From contig NZ_RZNZ01000015.1 of the NCBI RefSeq assembly GCF_008698145.1, positions 1 to 64,000 on the forward strand: 64,000 nucleotides of DNA. The letters run 5' to 3'. Below the pieces are notes generated by a model. It had not been told where the DNA came from, did no database searches, and saw only the letters and a program-made list of their open reading frames with translations. Position numbers and translations under genes: made by a program. The DNA comes from Bifidobacterium vespertilionis (GTDB taxonomy: Bacteria > Actinomycetota > Actinomycetes > Actinomycetales > Bifidobacteriaceae). Each line of letters begins with the position of its first letter. Positions within the stretch are counted from its first letter, which is position 1. This document shows positions 35,425-44,919 of this stretch, in pieces.

Positions 35425-38400
35425 TCAGCAGCATGGCCTTCTCCACCTCGTGGGCGTTGTAGCGCGTGCCGTCGGCGAGCTTGGCGCCGTCCTCGCGGAA
35501 GCGGCGGTTCTCGATCGGCTCGTACAGCGGGGCGCGGCCCATCATGCCTTCCTCGAGGCGGCGCTGGCCGGCGGCGAGTCGGTCGTTCGCGCGCTCGCGC
35601 CACGCCTCAAGGGCGTCCGCGCCGGCGGTGTGCGCCACGGCGGCCTCGAAGGCGCCGGGGCTCACGATCGCAGCGAATCCGGACACGTGGCCGAAGCCGA
35701 GCGAGGTGGCCAGGCCGGCCTTGACCGCGCCGACGTGCAGCGGGGTGCGCAGCCAGACCATGTGGTCGTCGCGCGAGAGCTTCGGATCCACGCAGTCGAG
35801 CGAGGCGTTGGCCGGGATCACGCCGGACCTGAACAGCTGGGTGAGGCCGTTGATCTGGAAGATCGCGGCGCCGCCCTTCGCGTGTCCGGTGAGGGTCTTC
35901 TGCGAGATCACGAACAGCGGGTTGCCGTCCGTGCGGCCGATCGCGTGGGCCAGCGTGTTGTGCAGCTCGGACTCGTTGGGATCGTTCGCATTGGTGGACG
36001 TGTCGTGCTTGGAGACCACGGCGATATCGTCCGGCGTGACGCCGAGCTTCGCCAGATCGCGCACCAGCTTCGAGTCGCGCCCGCCCATGCCGGCCGCCAG
36101 GGCGCCAAGGCCCGGGGCGGGGATGGAGGTGTGGGCGCCGTCTGCGAAGCTGTGGACGTAGCCGATCACGCCGGCCACCGGCAGACCGAGCTTCAGGGCG
36201 ATGTCGCCGCGGGTCAGCAGGATCGTGCCGCCGCCCTGAGACTCCACGAAGCCGCCGCGGCGACGGTCGTTCGCGCGGCTGAAGAAGCGCGCGTCGATGC
36301 CCTTGCCGTACATCTCCGCCGAGTTGGCCGTGGCGTTCATGTTGCCGAAGCCGATCACGGATTCCACGCCGATGTCGTCGATCGCGCCGGTGACCACGAA
36401 GTCGGCCTTGCCGAGGGCGATCTTGTCGAAGCCCTCCTCAAGGGAGACCGCGGCGGTGGCGCAGGCGGAGACCGGCTGGACCATGTTGCCGTAGCCGCCG
36501 ATGTACGACTGCATCACATGCGCGGCCACCACGTTCGGCAGGACCTCCTGCAGGATGTCCGTGGGGATCTCGTGGTTGAGGAAGCGGTCGAGGTACAGCT
36601 TGCGCATGGAGCGCATGCCGCCGAAGCCGGTGCCCTGCGTGCTGGCGACCAGCGACGGGTGGATGGACTGGAGGATCTCGGCGGGCGTGAAGCCGGCGGA
36701 CAGGTAGGCGTCCACGGTGGTCACGATGTTCCACAGCGCGATCTCGTCCACATCGCCCACCATGGAGGCGGGGATGCCCCACTTGATCGGGTCGAAGCCC
36801 TTGGGGAACTGGCCGCCGACCGTGCGGGTCATGGTGGCGCGGCGGGGCACGCGGATCATGGAGCCGGCGTGGCGGATGACGGTCCACTCGCCGCTCTCCT
36901 CGTCGCGCTCGATCGACGTGTGGGCCTCGTCGAGCTTGACGTACTCGCGGGCCACGTCCTCGGTGGGCACGGAGAAGGTCACGTCGTGGTCCAGGAAGAC
37001 CTCGGCCTCCTCCTCGTCGGCGCCGTCCTTGTAGTCGGCACCCATGCCCTCGTCGAAGGGGCGGATGCCGGAACGGGCCACGACCTCGTCGTGGTAGCGC
37101 TCGGCGATGTCCTCCTCCGGCACGAGGTTGCCGTCGGTGTCGTACCAGCCCGGCTTGGGGCTGTCCTGCCAGGTGAGCAGGCCCATGTTCCAGGCGAGTT
37201 CGAGCACCGCGCCGGCGGACAGGTCGACCGTGCCGTCCGGGTGGATGCCCAGCTCGGCCTCGAAGCGCGTGCGGCCGGAGCCCCACGGGCCCAGCTCGCC
37301 CACGGACACGATGACGATCTCGTCCTCGGGACGGGCGGTGACGGACTTCCAAGCGTCCGGATCGACGGTCGCCTGACGCGGCACGAACGGCGTCGGCAAT
37401 GCCTTGATCCGCGCCCCGGCGGGTGCGTGGGATGCGGCGTTGGCGTCCCCGGCCTTGTCCGCCGCGGCCGCCTGATCGGCCAATGCCTCGGCGCGCAGCG
37501 CGCGGATGTCGATCGGCTCGTTGCCCAAGCCTCCCGTCAGGTCCACGTCGAGCGGGGCCTTGGCGGCCTCGGCGCGCGAGGCGGAGGTGCACAGATCGAG
37601 CAGCTTCACGGCGATTTCGGCCGTGGAGTACGTGCGGATGCCGTGGCGCTCCACCACATCCACCAGCGGATCGTTGCCGCCCATGAGGCCGGTGCCACGC
37701 ACCCAGCCGATCTTCGGATGGGCGAAGGTGACGCGGGACGACCAGACGCGCTCGGCGCGGGCGCGGTTGACGATCGCGTCGAATGCGCTCTTGACCTCGC
37801 CGTATGCGCCGTCGCCGCCGAACACGCCGCGGTTCGGGGAGCCCGGCAGCACCACATGCAGCTTGTGCTGCACGTCGGTGTCCGCGCCGATGGCCGCGAG
37901 TCCGGCGATCGCGCGCTCCACGCCCCAGAGCATCAGGCGGGCCTGGGACTCGAACAGCTGGCCGGAATCGGCGAGCGTGCCGTGGACCGGCGGGGCCGCG
38001 AACGGGAAGAACAGGCTCGGCTCGTAGGCGGGCTTGAGGATCGTGGTGGTGGCGCCGTTGACCTTCTTCTGCACGTTGCCCACCCAGGCCACGAGCGCGT
38101 CCACGTCGCGGTAGCTGGACAGGTTGGCGGGCACGAGCCACAGGCGGGCGTCGCCGGCCGCATGCTCGCGGTAGACGCGCTTGGCCCATGCCTTGATGGA
38201 CGGGCGGAAGCTGTGCGAGGTGGCGATCACCGTGGCGCCACCGGCCAGCAGGCCGGAGACGACCTCGCCGGCGATGGAGTTCGCGGCCACGCCGGTGACC
38301 ACGGCCACGTCGCCCGCGAAGCGGCTGGCGGCCGGATCATCTGTCACTGGCTCGAGGGCCTCGGCGGCGATGCGCTCGAAGGTAGCCTTCAGCACTTCGG

Positions 38401-41400
38401 CGTCAGTGGAATCCGAGCCTGCGGAATCCGCGCCCAGACGATCGGCGTACCACTTCGCCTCGGCGGCCACGGCCTTGCCGAGCCCCAGGAACGATCCGTC
38501 GAGCTCGGCGGCGTCGCGGTTGTGGAACGCGCGGGCCAGATCCTCGCGGGCGGACGCCCAACGGTCGTCGAACAGGATCGCCTTGTTGGCGTCGAAGCGC
38601 GGGGCGACCTGCTCGGGCCAATCGGAGCCGAGCTCGGCGTTCACGGCCTCGACCACGGCGGCGTTCTCGTCCTCGCCGGGCTGGGCGATCGGCTCGTTCA
38701 GACCGAGCTCCTTGAGCACGTAGCGGGCGGTGGCGGCGAGCACGCCGTTGGCACCGGTGACCTTCTCCGCGAAGGCGTCGAGCGAGGCGGAATCGACCAC
38801 CGCGCCGCCCGCGCCGACCCCGGAGGACGGCTTGGAGACGGCCACGCCCTTGGTCTGGCCCACCAGGGCCACGGCGTCGTCGATCAGCTTGTCCGCGGCG
38901 GCCGCGTTGGCGGCGGCGTTGGTGGGCAGCTTGGCCAGATCGCCGCCGCGGGAGCTGGCGCCCTCGCGGGTGTCCAGCAGCAGGGCGGCGGTCACGGCCG
39001 CGACCCAGCCCTCACCGAGCTGCCACACGCCGGTGACGCGCTCGCGGATGTGGGCGGGCTTGACGCCGGCGGCGCCGAACAGGGCGCGCAGACGGTCGCG
39101 GATCGCGTCGGAGAGCACCGGGCCGAACGGCTTGTAGTTCGGGGCCACCTTGTTGACGATCTGGGCGAGCTGGGTGAGCGTCGCCTCGGCCGCGCCGTCC
39201 ACGCTGGCCACGCCGAGCTCGGAGCTGATGTCCATGAGCAGCTGGTTGCGGCGCGAGGAGACGCCGTTGGTCAGGGTGTCGGTGGTGTCGTTCGCGCCGA
39301 TCTGGTCGATGCGCACCTTGGTGGAGTAGGCCATGAGCACGCCGATCGCGTCGGACGCCTTGAAGGGCAGGTCCGCGACGGGGCCGGTGGGTGCCGACCC
39401 CAGTTCGGCGACGGCGGAACCGGCTGCGGGGGCCGGTGCCGGGGCTGCAGGTGCGGCCGGCGCGGCAGCGGGAGCCGCGGAGGCAGACGTCGCGGCGGCT
39501 GCGCCGCCGTTGCGGACGCTATCGCGCTCGCCTTCGCCGGCGGAAAGCCCACTGGGCTTTCCGCTTGTCGGCTCAGCCACGGATTCGTCCTCGCTCACAA
39601 GCGAGTCCGAATCCGTCATGTACACACGCCCCTCGTCGCGTCCCACGTTGTACACGGTGACGTGGCGGTTCTTGAAATCGGGCAGGCGCAGGGTCTTGGC
39701 ACCCAGGTTGGCGAGCGTCGGCGCGTTGCCAAGGCCCACCTCCACGTACTCCTCCACGCCGAGCCCGCCGCGGGACTCCTCGCCGAAGAGCAGCGACTGG
39801 GTTTCGATCCAGCGCACCGGGGAGGCGAACTGCCAGGAGAGCAGCTCGGTCAGCAGCAGACGGCCCAGCTTCTGGTCGTCGGCGGCGTAGGCGTCCCACA
39901 CCTCCGGCTTGTCCAGCGCCTCGCGGATGCGCTCGGAGGGCACCACCTCGAGGATCTTGGCGGCGAACTCCTTGGTCATCTCGAATGGGACGGCCACCAG
40001 GTTGGGGATGTAGCGGCCCACCAGGCGTCCGCGGTAGTCGATGTGCTTGGGCAGCAGGGCGTCCAGCTTGTCGCGGAACTCCGGCACGCCCTTGCGCAGC
40101 AGCGTGGAATGGAACGGCACGTCGATGCCGGGCACGAGCATGAACGCCGGCTTGCCGCCCGCCTCCTTGGCGCGGCGGTTGGAATCGGCCTGCAGGGCCT
40201 TCAGTCCGGCGATCGTGCCGGCCACCGCGTACTGCGCGCCAGCCAGGTTGTAGTTGACGATCTCAAGGAACTCGCCGCTGGCCTTGGCCACGGACTCCAC
40301 GTACGCCTTCACGCCGTCGTCGCCCACGCCGAACTGGTTCGGGCGCAAGGCGCCCATGCGGTAGTTGGAGCGGCCTTGCGCGTCGCGTTCGATCAGGTGG
40401 TGCATGGTGGAGCCGCGGTGGAACACGAGCTCCAGCACGGTCTCCAGCGGGATGATGCCCGCAAAGGAGCTCAGCGCGTTGTACTCGCCCAGCGAGTGGC
40501 CGGCGAAGTAGGCGGGCCAGATGTCGCTGCCGGCCTCGCGCAGACGCGCGGTCTGGGCGAACGCCACGGTGGCGAGCGCCACCTGCGTGAACTGCGTGAG
40601 GTTGAGCAGGCCCTCCGGATGGCGGTAGGTCACGCCGTTGGCGATGAGCTCCTTGGGGTTGTCCCGCACCACGGCGAGGATCGAGAACCCGAGCTTGGAG
40701 CGGGTGAGCTTGTCGGCGCGCTCCCACACCTCGCGGGCGGCGGGCGACTTGGCGCGCTCGTCGAGCACCATGCCCTGCTTCTGGATGCCCTGGCCGGGGT
40801 AGACGAAGGCGGACTTGGGCGCGCGCACCACGGCGGTGCCGCGCGAGACGATCTGCCCGTCGATGCGGCTGGTGACCTCGAGCACCATGCCGCCGTGGTT
40901 GACCTTGCCCACGCGCTCCACGGAGATCTCCACACGGTCGTTGAGCTGGACCATGCCGTACATGTTGTAGGTCCATCCGGCGATCTCGTAGTGCGCGCCC
41001 TTGCCGTCCGTGGCCTGGACGGCGTGCTGGGCTGTGGCGGAGAGCCACATGCCGTGCACGAGCGGGGCGTTGAGGCCGCTCACGGCGGCGCCGCGGCGGG
41101 AGGTGTGGATGGGGTTGAAGTCGCCGGAGGTGCGCGCGAAGGCGGTCATCTCGCCCGGCGCGGCCACGGTGACGCGGCGCAGCAGGCGGCGAGGGGTGTC
41201 GATCACGTCCGCGTCGAGGCCGCCCCACGCGGGGGCCTCGGCCGGCAGCGCGTCGGAGTAGGCGCGGCCGCGGATCGCGAAGCGTTCGGTCTCGCGGGCC
41301 AGCACGGTGCCGTCGGCGGCGGTGTGGATGACGTGGATGGTCACCACGCGCCCGGAGGCGGATTCGAAGTAGTCCTCGGCCCAGCTGGTCAGGCCGATCG

Positions 41401-44400
41401 TCTCGCCGGTGTGCTTCAGCAGCTCGTCCTCGGTGGCCTCGAGCGCGATCAGGTGGTCCAGATGCACGGCGTTGAGCAGGCCCTCGATCACCGGGAAGCC
41501 GTTCACGTACACGGAGCCCAGGGCCGCGTAGATGGCCGGCCATGCGGGTCCCACAAGCGCGTCGGGGGCGATGCGCGAGGGCACGAGGCTGGCGGGCAGG
41601 GCGCCGCCGGTGGCCGCCTCATGGTCGAAGCCGAGGTTGGCGGACAGGGTGTAGGAGGCGCGCACGGTGCCGAACGGGGCCTCGCCGCCGTCCGGAGCGG
41701 TGGTCTCGGACGTGTTCACGGCCGGCATCGCGGTGAGCTTGTCGCCGGTGATGGCGGTGTTGCCGATGCCGGCGGTGGCGGCCAGCATCGCGTAGACGTG
41801 CGCCGGCAGGGTCTCGCGGTCTACCACGGGCACGCGGCCGGGCTTGGAGGCGTCCACGAGCAGCGGGATCACGATGTCTCGCACGGCGTGCTTGCTCCTG
41901 CCGCCGTCCGGATCGTTGTCCCAGTAGGTGTCCAGATGGATGTCCAGATCGTACAGATCGCCGCGGTCGGTGACGCCCACGTGGCGGATCTCATAGTCCG
42001 CGTCGCCGTCCGGGGTGCCGTAGGCCGGGTTGATCATCAGGTGGCCCACCCAGGAGATGTTGGGGCTGCGGCGGATGAACGATTCGGCGGTGGGCGCGGC
42101 GGCCAGCGTGGCGAAGGCGTCGGCGGACGCGGTTTCGGCCGAGGACTCATCGGCGGCCACGCGCTCCACCATCGCGCGCTCGAAGCGGCCCAGGATGTCG
42201 GCGATCGGCTCGTCCACGGTGGTGATGCCGGCCACGGAGATCGGGCCGGGGATCACGCGCACGGAATCGGCGGAATAGCGCGGATCCTCGGACTGCCACA
42301 GCTGGTCCTGGCCCCACCAGCGCAGCAGATCGTTGTCGATGACGGGCACGAACGGCATGGGCTTGGGGTATTCGCGCACCAGCACCGGGAACCAAGCCAC
42401 ATCGGCCGGGACCACCTTGAGCTCGCCGGCGGCCGGGTACGCCTCGGCGAGGCGGTCGATCGCGGCCACCGGATCGGACTCCACGTCCGCGCGGCCGGCG
42501 AACAGGGAATCGAACTCGCCGGATTCCTGGTCGCGCACGCGGGCCTCGATGCGCTGCAGCAGGTGCAGGAAGCGGTCGGCGTAGGTCGGATCGGCCCACG
42601 GGAAGGACAGGGCGGCGAAGCGGCGGGCCCAGTCGAGGTAGGTCATGGTCGCGAGGTCGCCGAAGTACGGCTTGGCGGTGGCGTCCAGGGCCTCGATGAT
42701 CTCCGCGCGGCGGGACTGCAGCTCCTCGGGGTGCTTCATGACGCGCACGAGCAGACGGCCGCAGCGGGCGGAGGCGTTCTCCACCTCGTAGATGTCCGCG
42801 TGCAGGTGGCTCAGGCCGGAGGCGACGCCGCCCACGGATTTGCCGGACGGCACCCAGCGCTCGCCGATCGGCGCGAACGGATCCTTCTCCTCGGCGGACG
42901 GGTCGATGCCGGGGGTCTCCACCAGCATCCGCTTGACCTGCGGGCTGGTGTGCGCCTCCTTGGCGGTCATGGCCACGGTGCCCACCAGCACGCCGTCGAC
43001 CGGCATGTCCGGCAGGCCGTAGGCGCGCGACCAGACGCCGGTGATGTAGTCGGCGCCGCGCTCGGGCGTGCCGATGCCGCCGCCGGCCACAAGCACCAGA
43101 TTGGGCTGCTCGCGCACCTGGGCGTAGGTGGAGGTCAGCAGATCGTCCAGAGACTCCCAGCTGTGGTGGCCGCCGGCCGCGCCGCCCTCGACCTCCACGA
43201 TCACCTTGACGGGCGCGACGGCCTTGGCGATGCGCACCACCTGGCGGATCTGGTCCACGGTTCCGGGCTTGAAGCACACGTACGGGAAGCCGTCGGCGTT
43301 GAGCTTGCGCACCAGCTCCACGGCCTCGTCCTGCTCGGGGATGCCGGCGGAGACGACCACGCCGTCGATCGGCGCGCCGGATGCGCGCTTCTTCGGCACG
43401 ATGCGCTGCGAGCCGAACTGGAGGTTCCACAGGTAGCGGTCCATGAACATCGCGTTGAATTCGACCGTGCGGCCCTCTTCGAGCTCCTTCTCGAGGCCGG
43501 CCACGTGGCGGTCGAACACCTCGGCGGTCACCTGGCCGCCGCCGGCGAGTTCGGCCCAGTAGCCGGCGTTGGCGGCCGCGGCCACGATCTCCGGCTCCAC
43601 GGTGGTGGGGGTCATGCCGGCGAGCAGCACCGGCGGCTTGCCGGTCAGCTCGCTGAACGCGGTGACCACCTTGCTGCCGGCCGGCGTGTGGGCCACGCGC
43701 GGGGCGAAACGGGTCCAGTTCTGCGTGCGGTTCGGCTCGGCCTCCAGCGTGGACAGCGCCGCGCGGGCGGCTGTGGTGGAGGCGTCCACCACGCCCACGC
43801 CGGTGCCCTGCGCCACGGTGGCGAGCAGCTTGCCCACGATCGTGCCGGGGCCGAAGTCCACCACCCACAGGGTGGCCGGATCGGTCGATTCCATGGCCTC
43901 GCGCACACGGGCGGCCCAATCCACATGGTTGAGCAGCACCTCGTCGGCGAGCGCGCGGGCGTGGTCGGCGTCGAGCCCGCAGTCCGCGGCCCATGCCACG
44001 GTCTGCTCCACGGCCTGAGCCATGAGCGGCGAGTGGAACGGCAGGGTGACCTCGAGGTACTCCAGCGTCGGGTCGAACACGCGGCCGCCGCGCACCTTCT
44101 CCTCGCGCAGCTTGGCCTGCTTGCGGTGCTCCTTGCCCACCTCGATCTCGAAGGCTGCCAGATCCTCCGGGTAGCCGGAGAGCACGTAGTGGTTGGCGGA
44201 GTTGGTCACGGCGATGGCGATCGGGCCGCGCGGATTGACCACGCGGGCGATCAGCGCGTCCACCTGGGCGCGCGTGGCGTTCTTGACGCTGAGCATCGGG
44301 GTGGCGTCGCCGGATGCGGCGTTGAGGGCGATCATGCGGGCCTGGCGGGTGCCGGCCACGCCGATCAGGGTGGCGATGGCGAGGATGCCGTCGATCTCGC

Positions 44401-44839
44401 GGGCGGCGGCCTCGATCGAACCGGCCTTGCGGATCGCGCGGACCATATGCACGGCCAGGATGCCCTGCGAGTGGCCCAGCACGGCGAGCGGATTGGCCTT
44501 CGCCACGTCGTAGCCCAGATCGCGGGCGTCGAGCAGGGCGCCCAGCTGGGCGAGCGCGATGCCGGGCACGCTGGCGGGGGCCGCGGCGGCCGCGCTCAGA
44601 CGGGCCGGGTTGGCCTCGAAGCCAAACAGGTCCACGGGCCGTCCGGTGGTGGCGAGCAGATCGGCGTTCACCGGGGTGAGGATGCGGGCGGCCTCGGCGG
44701 CATGGGCGCGCAGGGAGGCGTCGAGCGCGGGGTTCGCGGTCTCATCCGCGAGCGCGACCGGCCAGGGGGTGGACTGCCCGGCGAAGGCCAGCGCGTGGGG
44801 CTGGTCGGCGAGGCGGCTGAGGAAGAATGCGTCTGTCAT
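35381..44839 (-). CDS. fas: Type I fatty acid synthase, single multidomain polypeptide
   Basis: Predicted 3152 aa, mycobacterial/fungal-like FAS I in one chain. In order: acetyl/acyl transferase (nucleophile Ser124 in GHSQG), enoyl reductase (LLAGMTPTTVEPE from ~400), dehydratase hot-dog region (~1080-1330, FNPIHTS), malonyl/palmitoyl transferase (Ser1449 in GHSLG), an Ala/Pro linker, the carrier domain (phosphopantetheine Ser about 1861, NGVSSRRNQ), ketoreductase (TGVAANSIAGEVVSGLLAGG near 2180) and ketosynthase (Cys2793 in SACATAAVS, KHDTSTNAND, SLTGHAKGG). No phosphopantetheinyl transferase domain is present; acpS is downstream. AAAGGAT precedes ATG 44839. Any longer reading would enter accD. 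It makes long-chain acyl-CoAs from acetyl- and malonyl-CoA in the cytosol. Confidence 0.98.
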   Translation of the reverse strand: MTDAFFLSRLADQPHALAFAGQSTPWPVALADETANPALDASLRAHAAEAARILTPVNADLLATTGRPVDLFGFEANPARLSAAAAAPASVPGIALAQLGALLDARDLGYDVAKANPLAVLGHSQGILAVHMVRAIRKAGSIEAAAREIDGILAIATLIGVAGTRQARMIALNAASGDATPMLSVKNATRAQVDALIARVVNPRGPIAIAVTNSANHYVLSGYPEDLAAFEIEVGKEHRKQAKLREEKVRGGRVFDPTLEYLEVTLPFHSPLMAQAVEQTVAWAADCGLDADHARALADEVLLNHVDWAARVREAMESTDPATLWVVDFGPGTIVGKLLATVAQGTGVGVVDASTTAARAALSTLEAEPNRTQNWTRFAPRVAHTPAGSKVVTAFSELTGKPPVLLAGMTPTTVEPEIVAAAANAGYWAELAGGGQVTAEVFDRHVAGLEKELEEGRTVEFNAMFMDRYLWNLQFGSQRIVPKKRASGAPIDGVVVSAGIPEQDEAVELVRKLNADGFPYVCFKPGTVDQIRQVVRIAKAVAPVKVIVEVEGGAAGGHHSWESLDDLLTSTYAQVREQPNLVLVAGGGIGTPERGADYITGVWSRAYGLPDMPVDGVLVGTVAMTAKEAHTSPQVKRMLVETPGIDPSAEEKDPFAPIGERWVPSGKSVGGVASGLSHLHADIYEVENASARCGRLLVRVMKHPEELQSRRAEIIEALDATAKPYFGDLATMTYLDWARRFAALSFPWADPTYADRFLHLLQRIEARVRDQESGEFDSLFAGRADVESDPVAAIDRLAEAYPAAGELKVVPADVAWFPVLVREYPKPMPFVPVIDNDLLRWWGQDQLWQSEDPRYSADSVRVIPGPISVAGITTVDEPIADILGRFERAMVERVAADESSAETASADAFATLAAAPTAESFIRRSPNISWVGHLMINPAYGTPDGDADYEIRHVGVTDRGDLYDLDIHLDTYWDNDPDGGRSKHAVRDIVIPLLVDASKPGRVPVVDRETLPAHVYAMLAATAGIGNTAITGDKLTAMPAVNTSETTAPDGGEAPFGTVRASYTLSANLGFDHEAATGGALPASLVPSRIAPDALVGPAWPAIYAALGSVYVNGFPVIEGLLNAVHLDHLIALEATEDELLKHTGETIGLTSWAEDYFESASGRVVTIHVIHTAADGTVLARETERFAIRGRAYSDALPAEAPAWGGLDADVIDTPRRLLRRVTVAAPGEMTAFARTSGDFNPIHTSRRGAAVSGLNAPLVHGMWLSATAQHAVQATDGKGAHYEIAGWTYNMYGMVQLNDRVEISVERVGKVNHGGMVLEVTSRIDGQIVSRGTAVVRAPKSAFVYPGQGIQKQGMVLDERAKSPAAREVWERADKLTRSKLGFSILAVVRDNPKELIANGVTYRHPEGLLNLTQFTQVALATVAFAQTARLREAGSDIWPAYFAGHSLGEYNALSSFAGIIPLETVLELVFHRGSTMHHLIERDAQGRSNYRMGALRPNQFGVGDDGVKAYVESVAKASGEFLEIVNYNLAGAQYAVAGTIAGLKALQADSNRRAKEAGGKPAFMLVPGIDVPFHSTLLRKGVPEFRDKLDALLPKHIDYRGRLVGRYIPNLVAVPFEMTKEFAAKILEVVPSERIREALDKPEVWDAYAADDQKLGRLLLTELLSWQFASPVRWIETQSLLFGEESRGGLGVEEYVEVGLGNAPTLANLGAKTLRLPDFKNRHVTVYNVGRDEGRVYMTDSDSLVSEDESVAEPTSGKPSGLSAGEGERDSVRNGGAAAATSASAAPAAAPAAPAAPAPAPAAGSAVAELGSAPTGPVADLPFKASDAIGVLMAYSTKVRIDQIGANDTTDTLTNGVSSRRNQLLMDISSELGVASVDGAAEATLTQLAQIVNKVAPNYKPFGPVLSDAIRDRLRALFGAAGVKPAHIRERVTGVWQLGEGWVAAVTAALLLDTREGASSRGGDLAKLPTNAAANAAAADKLIDDAVALVGQTKGVAVSKPSSGVGAGGAVVDSASLDAFAEKVTGANGVLAATARYVLKELGLNEPIAQPGEDENAAVVEAVNAELGSDWPEQVAPRFDANKAILFDDRWASAREDLARAFHNRDAAELDGSFLGLGKAVAAEAKWYADRLGADSAGSDSTDAEVLKATFERIAAEALEPVTDDPAASRFAGDVAVVTGVAANSIAGEVVSGLLAGGATVIATSHSFRPSIKAWAKRVYREHAAGDARLWLVPANLSSYRDVDALVAWVGNVQKKVNGATTTILKPAYEPSLFFPFAAPPVHGTLADSGQLFESQARLMLWGVERAIAGLAAIGADTDVQHKLHVVLPGSPNRGVFGGDGAYGEVKSAFDAIVNRARAERVWSSRVTFAHPKIGWVRGTGLMGGNDPLVDVVERHGIRTYSTAEIAVKLLDLCTSASRAEAAKAPLDVDLTGGLGNEPIDIRALRAEALADQAAAADKAGDANAASHAPAGARIKALPTPFVPRQATVDPDAWKSVTARPEDEIVIVSVGELGPWGSGRTRFEAELGIHPDGTVDLSAGAVLELAWNMGLLTWQDSPKPGWYDTDGNLVPEEDIAERYHDEVVARSGIRPFDEGMGADYKDGADEEEAEVFLDHDVTFSVPTEDVAREYVKLDEAHTSIERDEESGEWTVIRHAGSMIRVPRRATMTRTVGGQFPKGFDPIKWGIPASMVGDVDEIALWNIVTTVDAYLSAGFTPAEILQSIHPSLVASTQGTGFGGMRSMRKLYLDRFLNHEIPTDILQEVLPNVVAAHVMQSYIGGYGNMVQPVSACATAAVSLEEGFDKIALGKADFVVTGAIDDIGVESVIGFGNMNATANSAEMYGKGIDARFFSRANDRRRGGFVESQGGGTILLTRGDIALKLGLPVAGVIGYVHSFADGAHTSIPAPGLGALAAGMGGRDSKLVRDLAKLGVTPDDIAVVSKHDTSTNANDPNESELHNTLAHAIGRTDGNPLFVISQKTLTGHAKGGAAIFQINGLTQLFRSGVIPANASLDCVDPKLSRDDHMVWLRTPLHVGAVKAGLATSLGFGHVSGFAAIVSPGAFEAAVAHTAGADALEAWRERANDRLAAGQRRLEEGMMGRAPLYEPIENRRFREDGAKLADGTRYNAHEVEKAMLLNPDARLSESGFFEA
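39526..39578 (-). repeat. Family C repeat embedded in frame in the fas coding sequence
   Basis: Read with the gene, GGCTGAGCCGACAAGCGG, then AAAGCCCAGTGGGCTTT hairpin, then CCGCCGGCGAAGGCGAGC match the family C core seen after pnp (26447-26500) almost base for base. It encodes about residues 1755-1773 (EPTSGKPSGLSAGEGER) in the linker between the malonyl transferase and carrier domains. Confidence 0.85.
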
Positions 44840-44919
44840 TGAATATCCTTTGTGTGTGTTGTTCTCGTGGTTCACAGGTTTTGGATGCCCGGTTTCGCGT
44901 CCGGCAGCGGCGGGCCCGG

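Noticed and set aside
35225..44842. Continuous open frame of ~3,200 codons on the plus strand
   Set aside because: It is the antisense shadow of fas caused by GC-rich codon bias; its protein is Gly/His/Arg/Val-rich without domains and has no ribosome site.
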